Shown here: positions 8,370 to 16,329 of the stretch, in pieces | How positions within the stretch are numbered: position 1 is the first letter of the stretch | How the letters are laid out: every line of letters begins with the position of its first letter | Origin: Microbispora sp. NBC_01189 | GTDB taxonomy: Bacteria > Actinomycetota > Actinomycetes > Streptosporangiales > Streptosporangiaceae | Length of the DNA: 64,000 bases | Direction of reading: 5' to 3' | Assembly: GCF_036010665.1 (NCBI RefSeq) | Contig: NZ_CP108581.1 | Span: forward strand, 1,394,001 to 1,458,000 | Made by a program: the position numbers and the translations under genes | The notes under the pieces: generated by a model | Seen by the model: only the letters and a program-made list of their open reading frames with translations | Told to the model about the DNA's origin: nothing | The model's database searches: none

Positions 8370-8908
8370 TCATTTCCAGACGGGTGCGGGCCGGGCGGCG
8401 AGCACGCCGGCGGCCAGTTGGACGACGCAGACGCCCAGCCCGGCGAGCAGGGGCACGGTCCAGCTGCCCGACACCTCGTGGAGCACGCCGAACGCGAACG
8501 GCCCGAGCGCGGCGAGCAGGTAGCCGCCCGTCTAGGCGACCGCCGACAACGCCGTCACCGAGGCCGGATCGGGCGCCCGCACGGTGATGACGAGCAGGGC
8601 GAGCGCGATCGCGGCGCCCTGCCCCAGCCCCAGGACGACCATCCACAGCCAGGGAGCCGTGGTGGGCGCGAACAGCACTCCGGCGTATCCGGCGATGACC
8701 AGCAGCATGGCGATGTGCCGCGGGTGCGGAGCAGCGCGAGGTACGGCCGCCCACCGGCCCGCGAGCCCGGCGTCCGGAGGCCGAGGTCGCGCATGATCGC
8801 GGGAAGGACCGGTGACACACCCGCGAGCGCGGGCCGCAGGTTCAGCGCTGCCAGGACAAACCCCGCTATCAACAACGCATCGCCCCGATAGCCCACGATC
8901 CGCCCCAT
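8370..8908 (-). pseudogene. Decayed CynX/NimT-type MFS transporter
   Basis: Three pieces of one cyanate/2-nitroimidazole-type transporter can be read. Residues 1-48 from the ATG at 8908 (ALNLRPALAGVSPVLPAIM) are intact. After a shift of frame the text jumps to late helices (HIAMLLVIAGYAGVLFAP, then LGQGAAIALALLVITVRAPD), so roughly 200 internal residues are missing. At 8533-8535 an in-frame TAG interrupts LSAVA*TGGYLLAALGPF, where relatives have a glutamine, consistent with a CAG to TAG change. The last piece ends at 8370. Internal deletion plus a nonsense codon make this a clear relic. Confidence 0.85.
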
Positions 8909-9022
8909 AATCCCCGCACCCTATCGACGGGTCCGTCGACGGCTTCTGAACGCCCGTGGGCATGGGGAACGCCGACGCTCCGCACGCTCGCGCGGCGACA
9001 CACGCAGCAATAGAGTCGTCCC

Positions 9023-9184
9023 GTGACGGAAGAGGTGGACCGGAGGGTCCTGCTCGAACGGTGGATCACGCTGGTCGAAGAGGATCTGGAGTCGGAGATC
9101 CACCCCATCGGACCCGCCGAGCGCAGGCGGAAGGAAGCCCTGGTCCGGGAGTACAGACGCGAGCTCGGCGAACTGTCCTCCTGA
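9023..9184 (+). CDS. Possible small protein, 53 aa
   Basis: A GTG-started frame of 53 codons ends with TGA at 9182-9184. The product is highly charged and helical (LLERWITLVEEDLESEIHPI, then RRRKEALVREYRRELGELSS) with regular codon use. No domain is recognised and the ribosome binding site is weak. It lies between the decayed transporter and the LacI regulator. Confidence 0.45.
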   Translation: MTEEVDRRVLLERWITLVEEDLESEIHPIGPAERRRKEALVREYRRELGELSS

Positions 9185-9268
9185 ACCTTGGTCCCTCCTG
9201 GGCACTGGGTCCTCCTCTGGGCCCGGCGCGCAGGTCTGCACAGAAGCGACCACTTCCCGTGATGCGAT

Positions 9269-9282
9269 TGACAACGTTGTCC
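9269..9282. promoter_or_regulatory. LacI-family operator in front of the regulator gene
   Basis: TGACAACGTTGTCC has the central palindrome GACAACGTTGTC (9270-9281), about 30 bases before the GTG of the LacI regulator. The same 12-base core is found in front of the sugar transporter operon, so the regulator probably controls itself as well as the transporter. Confidence 0.75.
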
Positions 9283-9311
9283 AGGGCCGTGGAATGGGGG
9301 ATGATCCCTGC

Positions 9312-10412
9312 GTGGGAGACACGAGACGCGGCCGTCCGACCATGAACGACGTGGCCGCCGCGGCCGGCGTGGCGCTGAAGACCGTCTCCCGCGTGGTCAA
9401 CGACGAGCCCGGCGTGAACGCCGCGACGGCGCTGCGCGTGAAGGCCGCGATCGACCGGCTCGGCTACCGCCGCAACGACGGCGCGCGGACGCTGCGCCGG
9501 GGCCGTACGGCGAGCATCGGCCTGGTCATCGAGGACGCCGCCGACGTCTTCTACTCCAGCCTCAGCCGGGCCGTCGAGGAGACCGCGCTGCACCACGGCT
9601 GTCTGCTGTTCACCGGGTCGTCCCAGGAGGACGCGGCCCGGGAACGCGACCTCGTGCTCGCCTTCTGCGCCCGCCGCGTCGACGGGCTGATCATCGTGCC
9701 CGCCGGGACGGACCACACCTATCTCTCGCCCGAGTTCGAGGCCGGGACCAGGGCGGTGTTCACCGACCGGCCGCCCGGCGCGGGCTGCGAGGCCGACGTC
9801 GTCCTGTCCGACAACGCGGGCGGGGCCCGGGCGGGCGCGGCCCACCTGATCGCGCACGGCCACCGCCGCGTCGCGTTCCTCGGCGACCTGCCCCGGATCT
9901 TCACGGCCGCCGAGCGGCTGCGCGGCTACCGGGAGGCGCTGGCCGCCGCAGGCCTGCCGTACGACGAGGGCCTGGTGGCCATGGGACCGGCGGACCCGGC
10001 GCGGTTGCGGGCGGACCTCGCCCGGCTGCTGCGGGCGTCCGACCCGCCGACCGCGTTGCTGACCGGCAACGGCCGGACCACGGTCGAGACGCTGCGGGCG
10101 CTGGCCTCGATCACCGGCTCCGGGCCCGGGGCGGCGACCGGCGCCTTCGTGGAGGGCGCGCGCCCCTGCCTCGGCGGCCTCGCCCTCGTCGGGTTCGACG
10201 ACTTCGAGCTGGCCGACCTGCTGGGCGTGACCGTGGTGGCGCAGGACCCCGCCCGGCTCGGCCGTACGGCGGCCGACCTGCTCTTCCTGCGCATGGCCGG
10301 GGACGACGGCCCGGTCACCCGGTTCGAACTGCCCACGAGGCTGATCCCGCGCGGCTCGGGCGAGCGCCCTCCCCCGCCCCGCCGGGACCGCCCCCCGAAC
10401 ATCAGCCCCTGA
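9312..10412 (+). CDS. LacI-family transcriptional regulator
   Basis: 366 residues. The N-terminal helix-turn-helix MNDVAAAAGVALKTVSRVVN and hinge helix (LRRGRTASIGLVIED) are followed by a periplasmic-binding-protein-like sugar-sensing domain. The GTG at 9312 is chosen because ggggga lies about 10 bases upstream and the protein then starts just before the DNA-binding helix. It converges on the sugar ABC operon, and matching palindromes precede both units, so it is very probably the local repressor released by the transported sugar or a derivative. The identity of the sugar cannot be read from sequence. Confidence 0.93.
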   Translation: MGDTRRGRPTMNDVAAAAGVALKTVSRVVNDEPGVNAATALRVKAAIDRLGYRRNDGARTLRRGRTASIGLVIEDAADVFYSSLSRAVEETALHHGCLLFTGSSQEDAARERDLVLAFCARRVDGLIIVPAGTDHTYLSPEFEAGTRAVFTDRPPGAGCEADVVLSDNAGGARAGAAHLIAHGHRRVAFLGDLPRIFTAAERLRGYREALAAAGLPYDEGLVAMGPADPARLRADLARLLRASDPPTALLTGNGRTTVETLRALASITGSGPGAATGAFVEGARPCLGGLALVGFDDFELADLLGVTVVAQDPARLGRTAADLLFLRMAGDDGPVTRFELPTRLIPRGSGERPPPPRRDRPPNISP

Positions 10413-10415
10413 ACA

Positions 10416-11309
10416 TCAGCCCTTGAGCGCGCCGGCCATGAGGCCGCGCATGAAGAACCGGCCGAGCAGGACGTACACGACCATCGTGGGGATGGACGCG
10501 AGGATCGCCGCGGCCATCTGCTGGCTGTACGGCGTCGTCACCGCACCCGCGATGTTGTTGAGCATGACCGTGGCCGGCCACGAGGTGGGCCCGGTGAGGA
10601 AGACCGCGAAGAGGAAGTCGTTCCACATCGAGGTGAACTGCCAGATGATCACCACGGCGAACGCCGGGCCGGAGACCGGCAGCACGATCGACCAGAGCGT
10701 GCGCAGCATGCCCGCGCCGTCGACGCGGGAGGCCTCGATCAGCTCGTCGGGGATCGTGACGTAGTAGTTCCGGAAGATCAGCGTGCAGATCGGGATGCCG
10801 TACACCACGTGGGCGAGGACCAGGCCCGGGATGCCGCCGTAGAGCTGCACGCCGAGCGCGTCGCCCATGTCCACCATCAACTGCACCAGCGGGATCATGA
10901 CGCCCTGGTACGGGATGAACATCCCGAAGAGGAACAGCGTGAACAGCACGTCGGCGCCGGGGAAGCGCCACTTGGACAGCACGTACCCGTTCAGCGACCC
11001 GAGGGCGGCGGAGATCAGTGATCCGGGGACCGCCAGCAGGAAGCTGTTGACGATGCCCGGTTCGAGCTTCTCCCAGGCGACGCGCCACGCCTCGGTCGTC
11101 CAGACCTTGGGGAGGTTCCACGCCTGGGCGGGATCGGCCTCGCTGAGCGGCTTGAAGCTCGTGACCAGCAGCACGTAGACCGGGATCAGGAAGACCAGGA
11201 CGAACAGCAGCAACAGGACGAGCCGCACCCACGTGCCGGCCCTGCCCTTCTCGCGGGCCGGGGTGGCGGGCGCCGTACGCGGAGCCTCCTCGGCGACGTG
11301 GGCGGTCAT
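10416..11309 (-). CDS. Carbohydrate ABC transporter permease, MalG type
   Basis: 297 residues with six predicted membrane helices. The conserved cytoplasmic EAA loop reads DELIEASRVDGAGMLRTLWSIVLP, which docks on the ATPase. It is the last gene of a binding protein-permease-permease operon, and its ATG overlaps the stop of the upstream permease by 4 bases. No ATPase gene is present, as is usual in actinomycetes, where a shared MsiK-type ATPase located elsewhere serves many such transporters. Confidence 0.93.
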   Translation of the reverse strand: MTAHVAEEAPRTAPATPAREKGRAGTWVRLVLLLLFVLVFLIPVYVLLVTSFKPLSEADPAQAWNLPKVWTTEAWRVAWEKLEPGIVNSFLLAVPGSLISAALGSLNGYVLSKWRFPGADVLFTLFLFGMFIPYQGVMIPLVQLMVDMGDALGVQLYGGIPGLVLAHVVYGIPICTLIFRNYYVTIPDELIEASRVDGAGMLRTLWSIVLPVSGPAFAVVIIWQFTSMWNDFLFAVFLTGPTSWPATVMLNNIAGAVTTPYSQQMAAAILASIPTMVVYVLLGRFFMRGLMAGALKG

Positions 11310-12199
11310 GGGCGGTTCCCCTTACGGGCGTTCCAGATCAGGTAGGGCACGACGAAGATCACGACGGACAGCACGATGTAGGACGCGATCGTCGCCCCCT
11401 TGGCCGGGTCGTGCGAGTCGTAGACCGCCGTCCACATGAACGTCGCGGGCACGTCGGTGATGATCTGCTTGCCCGACACCGCGACGACGAGGTCGAAGAC
11501 CTTCAGCGAGATGTGGCCGAGGATGATCAGCGCGGAGAGCGTCACCGGGCGCAGCATCGGCAGCACCACGTGCCGGTAGACCCCCCACTCGCCGCAGCCG
11601 TCCACCCGGGCGGCCTCCCGCAGTTCGTCGGGAACGCCGCGGAACCCGGCGAGGAACAGCGCCATGATGTATCCGGACATCTGCCAGACGGCCGGGATCG
11701 CCATGGCCGCCATCCCCCAGTCGGGATCGCGGAACCACTGCCACTGCAGGAAGTCGAGCCCCATGGAGTGGAAGAGCCGGTTGAGGCCCACCGCGTGCTC
11801 GCCCGTCGCGCTGTTCATCAGCCACCGCCACACCACTCCGGTGGCGATGAAGGAGACGGCCATCGGGAACAGGTAGACGGCGCGGAAGCCGCTCTCGGCC
11901 CGGATGCCCTTCTCCATCAGGAACGCGAGGAGCCAGCCGAGGACGAGCGCGCCGGCGACGAAGACCACGGTGAAGACGATCGAGTGCCGGACCGACAGGC
12001 CCCAGCGCTCCTCGCTCCAGATGCCGGTGAAGTTCTCCAGCCCGGCGAAGTTGCCGGGGATCTCGGCGATCTCGTTGTGCTTGTCGGTCATGGCGAGCTT
12101 GAGGTTCCAGCCCAGCAGGCCGTACACGAAGACCGCGATGAGGACGATCGACGGCGAGACCAGGAGCAGACCCGGCAGCCATCTGCGCACCCGCGTCAC
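11306..12199 (-). CDS. Carbohydrate ABC transporter permease, MalF type
   Basis: 297 residues, six membrane helices, with the EAA loop DELREAARVDGCGEWGVYRHVVLP. It starts with GTG. The pair of permeases forms the membrane channel for a sugar or oligosaccharide. A large hairpin separates this gene from the upstream binding-protein gene, which probably lowers its expression relative to the binding protein. Confidence 0.93.
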   Translation of the reverse strand: MTRVRRWLPGLLLVSPSIVLIAVFVYGLLGWNLKLAMTDKHNEIAEIPGNFAGLENFTGIWSEERWGLSVRHSIVFTVVFVAGALVLGWLLAFLMEKGIRAESGFRAVYLFPMAVSFIATGVVWRWLMNSATGEHAVGLNRLFHSMGLDFLQWQWFRDPDWGMAAMAIPAVWQMSGYIMALFLAGFRGVPDELREAARVDGCGEWGVYRHVVLPMLRPVTLSALIILGHISLKVFDLVVAVSGKQIITDVPATFMWTAVYDSHDPAKGATIASYIVLSVVIFVVPYLIWNARKGNRP

Positions 12200-12221
12200 T
12201 TGCGCCTCTCAGAAGTCAAGC

Positions 12222-12273
12222 ACGGCCCACGCCGCGCCGGCCTGAGCCCGGCGTCGGTCACGGCGTGGGCCGT
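12222..12273 (-). terminator. Intergenic hairpin between binding protein and permeases
   Basis: A perfect 13-bp outer stem (12222-12234 with 12261-12273) encloses a second 6-bp stem (12235-12240 with 12248-12253). It sits in the 116-base gap inside the operon. The likely role is partial termination or protection of the upstream mRNA, giving more binding protein than permease. Confidence 0.65.
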
Positions 12274-12315
12274 ACGGGAAGATCAGCTCACCGGCGGCCG
12301 TTCACCTGCCGCTGT

Positions 12316-13602
12316 TCACTGGCCGCTGTTCTTGGCCGCCGCGACCAGCGCCTGCTGGAGCTTGGCGACGTCCTTGTCCTGCTGGAACAGGCCGACCGCG
12401 TCGGTGATCGAGGTACGCCACGTGTCGTTGGCGACCACGCCGTGCTGGATCGAGCCGGCCAGCTTGTCGCCGGCCCACTGCTCCAGGCTCCAGGACAGAT
12501 AGTCCTTGTAGAGGGACTGGTCGGCGTCCTTGCGGGCGGGGATCGAGCCCTTCAGCGGGTTGAACGCGTCCTGGCCCTCCTTGCTGGCGGCCACCTTCAG
12601 CCACGCGATCGCGCCGTCGCGGTTGGGCGCGCCCTTCGGCAGGGTGAAGCTGTCCGACAGCCACATGAACGTGCCGTCCGTGCCCGGCGACGCGGCCCAG
12701 TCGAAGTCCTTCTTCGACTCCTTGCCGAGACCGCCCTCCGGCGGGTTGTGGAAGTAGCCGTAGGCCCAGTCGCCCATGATGTTGAAGGCGGCCTCGCCGT
12801 CGGCGACCTGCTTGGCCGCCGGCTGCCAGTCGTCCTGCGGCGTCCCGGCGTACGACAGGATCGTCTTGAAGTTCTCCAGCGCCTTGGTCACGTCCGCGTT
12901 GGACCAGTCGGAGCTCGCCGTCCACAGGGCGTTGTAGGCGTCGGTGCCGAGCGAGCCGAGCAGCACGGACTCCAGCAGGTGGACGAGCGTCCACTGCGAG
13001 CCGATCGACAGCGGGATCTTGCCGCTCTTCTTGACCTTGTCCAGGTCGGCGACGAACTCGTCCACCGTCTTCGGCGCGCCCGAGATCCCGGCGCCCTTGA
13101 GGACCGAGGGGTTGAACCACAGCACGTTCGACCGGTGGATGTTCACCGGCACGGAGTAGACCTGGCCCTCCACCGTGATCTGGTCGATCAGCTGCTGGGG
13201 CATGACGTCCTTGAGCTTCAGCTCGTCGTACAGGAAGTTCAGCGACTCCAGCTTGCCGCTCTTGATGTAGCCCTGGAGTTCGGCCCCGGCGTGCCCCTGG
13301 AAGGTGTCCGGAGGCTGGTTGGCCTGCAGCTTGCTCGACAGCAGCGCCCTGGCCTGGTCGCCCGAGCCGCCGGCGACGGCGGCGTCGAAGAACTCGAAGT
13401 TCGAGTTCTGCTTGGCGAAGATCTCGCGCATGGCCTTCAGGCCGTCGGCCTCACCCGGGCCCGTCCACCACGAGAAGACCTCGACCTTCCGGTGCGCGGC
13501 CGGCCCGCCCGCGGTGTCCTGCTTGTCACCGCCGCCGCACGCGGAAAGGGTCAGCAGGCCCGCCATCGAGACCGCGACGGCCGCCATCCACCGTCGTCTC
13601 AT
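12316..13602 (-). CDS. Sugar ABC transporter substrate-binding lipoprotein
   Basis: 428 residues, family 1 extracellular solute-binding protein. The signal peptide MRRRWMAAVAVSMAGLLTLSACGGG ends in the lipobox LSAC, so the mature protein is lipid-anchored outside the membrane. The fold is that of MalE-like proteins (EVFSWWTGPGEADGLKAMREIF near the N-terminus). The ATG at 13602 has the ribosome binding site aaggga. It is the first gene of the operon, and the LacI-type operator lies 58-75 bases upstream. Confidence 0.93.
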   Translation of the reverse strand: MRRRWMAAVAVSMAGLLTLSACGGGDKQDTAGGPAAHRKVEVFSWWTGPGEADGLKAMREIFAKQNSNFEFFDAAVAGGSGDQARALLSSKLQANQPPDTFQGHAGAELQGYIKSGKLESLNFLYDELKLKDVMPQQLIDQITVEGQVYSVPVNIHRSNVLWFNPSVLKGAGISGAPKTVDEFVADLDKVKKSGKIPLSIGSQWTLVHLLESVLLGSLGTDAYNALWTASSDWSNADVTKALENFKTILSYAGTPQDDWQPAAKQVADGEAAFNIMGDWAYGYFHNPPEGGLGKESKKDFDWAASPGTDGTFMWLSDSFTLPKGAPNRDGAIAWLKVAASKEGQDAFNPLKGSIPARKDADQSLYKDYLSWSLEQWAGDKLAGSIQHGVVANDTWRTSITDAVGLFQQDKDVAKLQQALVAAAKNSGQ

Positions 13603-13659
13603 CACAACATTCCCTTCAGGCTTTTCGCGAGGATTTCGGGCTCCCCGAAGACGCATATG

Positions 13660-13677
13660 GCTGACAACGTTGTCAGC
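13660..13677. promoter_or_regulatory. LacI-family operator of the sugar operon
   Basis: GCTGACAACGTTGTCAGC is a perfect 18-bp palindrome 58 bases before the binding-protein ATG. Its 12-bp core is identical to the palindrome in front of the LacI gene 4.4 kb away. Confidence 0.85.
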
Positions 13678-13832
13678 ACCGTCCATCCACCCACTTCCCT
13701 GCGCGCGCCGTCAAGTTTGTCCCGATAACGTCTCTGCATACGGAGCTTGGCGGCCTGTTAGGGACGTGCGTCAAAGGGAGAGCCGCCCCTGGAGCCCGCG
13801 AAATTGTCGGTGCGGGCGCACACACTGCTGGC

Positions 13833-15734
13833 ATGACGGTCACACAGCAGGGGGGACCTGACCATCTGTCCGAGGACGACCTACCGGATCTGGACGAGAT
13901 CGAGTCGCCTCAGTGGGCCCGGCACTACGGCACGATGGCGGGGCTCAGCTTCCTGACCGTGGCCCGGCGGCTGCCCGGCCTGGTTCGCCAGGCCCTCCGC
14001 ATCGCGTGGGAGGCGAGCCCCCGCGACACGGTGGCCACCGTCGCGCTGAGCGTGCTCGGCGGCGTCCTCACCGCCTTCGGCCTGCTGGCCACCACCGGCG
14101 TGCTGACCGCGCTGCTCCAGGAAGGCCCGACCCCCGACCGGGTCCGGGCCGCGCTGCCGAGCCTGCTGCTCGTGGGCCTCGCCGCCACCGTGCGCACTGC
14201 GGTGCAGGCCGGTGCGGGCTGGGCGGAGTCACGGCTGTCACCTCAGGTCAGCCGCATCACCGAGCGGCGGCTCTACACGCTGACGAGCCGGGTCGAGCTC
14301 GTCTGTTACGACGATCCGGAGTTCCACGACGCGCTGCAGCGGGCCCGCATGCGCGGCATGGTGGCCGACACGATCGTGAGCACCGCCATCGACACCGTGT
14401 CGGCGGTGGTCGGGATCGCGGCCGCGGCGGGCGTGCTGGGCGTGCTGCACCCGGTGCTGCTGCCGCTGCTCCTGCTGGCGGTGCTGCCCGACGCCTGGGC
14501 GGCGGTCCGGTCGGCCAGGATGCGCTACGCGACCAACCTCCAGCTGATCTCGGCCCGCCGCCGCAAGTGGATCATCGAGGAGCTGCTCGCCGACAAGGAC
14601 ACCGCGGCCGAGGTGCGCACGTTCACCATGCGCGGTTTCCTGCTCCGCATGTTCGACGCCGTCGCCGTGGGCGAGCAGCGGGTGATGCTCGCGCTGGCGC
14701 GGCGGCAGACGTTCGCGAGGATCCTGGGCGAGGCGCTCGGCGGCGTCGGTCAGGGCGTCGTCTACGTCACGCTCGGAGTGCTGCTGGTGATCGGCGCGGT
14801 GCCGCTCGCGGTGGCCGGCACCGCGGTGCTCGCCATCCGGACCGGCCAGGCGTCGCTGGCGAACCTCCTGTACTCGACGAACCGGCTCTACGAGGAGGGG
14901 CTCTACTTCACCGACTTCCTGGACTTCGCCGCGCACGCGGAGGGCAGGATCCCGCCCCCGCGCGAGCGGGAGGCCCCGGAGCGCTTCGAGCGCATCACCG
15001 TCGAGGACGTGACGTTCACCTATCCGGCCACGCCGGCCCCGGCGCTGCGCGGGGTGTCGGCCCGCGTCGAGCGTGGGGAGGTCGTGGCCCTCGTCGGGGA
15101 GAACGGCTCGGGGAAGACCACCCTCGCCAAGATCCTCGCCGGCTTGTACGAACCGGACGGCGGCCGGGTGCTGTGGGACGACGTCGACGTGACCGAGGTC
15201 GATCCCGACAGCCTGCGCCGCAGGATCGCGGTCATCGCGCAGGACCACACCCGGTGGCCGCTGACCGCCCGCCACAACATCACGATGGGCATGGAGAGGG
15301 GCGAGGACGAGGTGGTCCGCGCCGCCGAGGTGGCGGGCGCCGACCAGGTCGTCGCCGAACTGCCGCTCGGCTACCGCACGCTGCTGGACCGCCGGTTCAA
15401 GAACGGCCACGAGCTGTCGGGCGGCCAGTGGCAGCGCGTCGCGGTGGCGCGCGGCTTCTACCGGGACGCGCCACTGCTGATCTGCGACGAACCCACGGCG
15501 GCCCTCGACGCCCGGGCCGAGCACGCGTTGTTCGACCGGATCAGGCGGCACGCCGACGGGCGGACGGTGCTGCTCATCACCCACCGGCTCGCCAGCGTCC
15601 GCTACGCCGACCGCATCTACGTGCTCGACCACGGCCACGTCCGCGAGCACGGCACCCACGACGAGCTGATCGCGCTCGGCGGGCTCTACGCCGAGCTCTA
15701 CAACCTCCAGGCCGATGCCTACCGCGCCTCCTGA
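13833..15734 (+). CDS. ABC exporter, fused membrane and ATPase domains
   Basis: 633 residues. An N-terminal 60-residue extension precedes a six-helix membrane domain (about 65-350) and an ATPase domain (about 385-620) with Walker A GENGSGKTT, the signature ELSGGQWQRVAVARGF, Walker B LLICDEPTAALD and the H-loop ITHR. Such half-transporters act as dimers and export lipids, drugs or peptides. It resembles the exporters found next to lanthipeptide or lasso-peptide genes, but no precursor or modifying enzyme is visible within several kb. The neighbours on both sides are transcribed toward or away from it, so it appears monocistronic. Substrate unknown. Confidence 0.88.
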   Translation: MTVTQQGGPDHLSEDDLPDLDEIESPQWARHYGTMAGLSFLTVARRLPGLVRQALRIAWEASPRDTVATVALSVLGGVLTAFGLLATTGVLTALLQEGPTPDRVRAALPSLLLVGLAATVRTAVQAGAGWAESRLSPQVSRITERRLYTLTSRVELVCYDDPEFHDALQRARMRGMVADTIVSTAIDTVSAVVGIAAAAGVLGVLHPVLLPLLLLAVLPDAWAAVRSARMRYATNLQLISARRRKWIIEELLADKDTAAEVRTFTMRGFLLRMFDAVAVGEQRVMLALARRQTFARILGEALGGVGQGVVYVTLGVLLVIGAVPLAVAGTAVLAIRTGQASLANLLYSTNRLYEEGLYFTDFLDFAAHAEGRIPPPREREAPERFERITVEDVTFTYPATPAPALRGVSARVERGEVVALVGENGSGKTTLAKILAGLYEPDGGRVLWDDVDVTEVDPDSLRRRIAVIAQDHTRWPLTARHNITMGMERGEDEVVRAAEVAGADQVVAELPLGYRTLLDRRFKNGHELSGGQWQRVAVARGFYRDAPLLICDEPTAALDARAEHALFDRIRRHADGRTVLLITHRLASVRYADRIYVLDHGHVREHGTHDELIALGGLYAELYNLQADAYRAS

Positions 15735-15763
15735 CCCGGCGTCTCGAACCGCCTACCCGGCCG

Positions 15764-16162
15764 TCAGGAGGCCTGCTCGCAGTCGGAGAGCATGGCGCGC
15801 ATGGTGAGCACGTCCTTGTAGTACCGCATCTTGCGCTGCACCCCGCCCTGTTTCTGGCGCAGGTCGGCGATCTGGGCCTCGACCTTCCGATCGTGCTCCT
15901 CCAGCAGCGCGATGCGGTCGGCGATGGTGTGCTCGCCCTGCCGTACGAGCGCGGCGAAGCGCAGCATCTCGGCGATCGGCATGCCGGTGTCCCGGAGGCA
16001 GCGGACCATGCCGAGCCAGCTCACGTCCTCCTCGGTGAAGCGCCGCTGGCCCGACGCGTTCCGGCGGATCGGCTCAAGCAGCCCGATCCGTTCGTAGTAA
16101 CGAAGGGTGTCGAGGCTGAAACCGGTCTCCTCGACGACCTGTCCAGGTGTGTACACGGCCAC
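15764..16162 (-). CDS. MerR-family transcriptional regulator
   Basis: 132 residues. The winged helix-turn-helix reads GFSLDTLRYYERIGLLEPIRRNASGQRRF and is followed by a coiled coil (about 80-115) for dimerisation. The single cysteine near the C-terminus plus C59 do not form a clear metal site, so the ligand is probably organic. GTG at 16162 is chosen; GTG at 16156 is also possible. Relatives often sit beside aldo/keto reductase genes and bind a palindrome between widely spaced promoter boxes. Such a site precedes the aldo/keto reductase at 18058, two genes away. Confidence 0.85.
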   Translation of the reverse strand: MAVYTPGQVVEETGFSLDTLRYYERIGLLEPIRRNASGQRRFTEEDVSWLGMVRCLRDTGMPIAEMLRFAALVRQGEHTIADRIALLEEHDRKVEAQIADLRQKQGGVQRKMRYYKDVLTMRAMLSDCEQAS

Positions 16163-16329
16163 GCCGTTGATCCTGTCACAGCGAATGCCGTACCGCCGCG
16201 CGGTTGTGTCTGTAGGCGGTTCGCAAGCGAATCGCAAACAATTCCCCGTATAACGGGTGCTGTCAAACGCCTTTCCGAGGACCTCTCCCGGCAGGCGGCG
16301 GCGTCCCCGAGGGAGACAGTGAGACAGAG

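Noticed and set aside
13686..13832. Precursor peptide gene before the ABC exporter
   Set aside because: No start codon with a ribosome binding site opens a frame of useful length on either strand.
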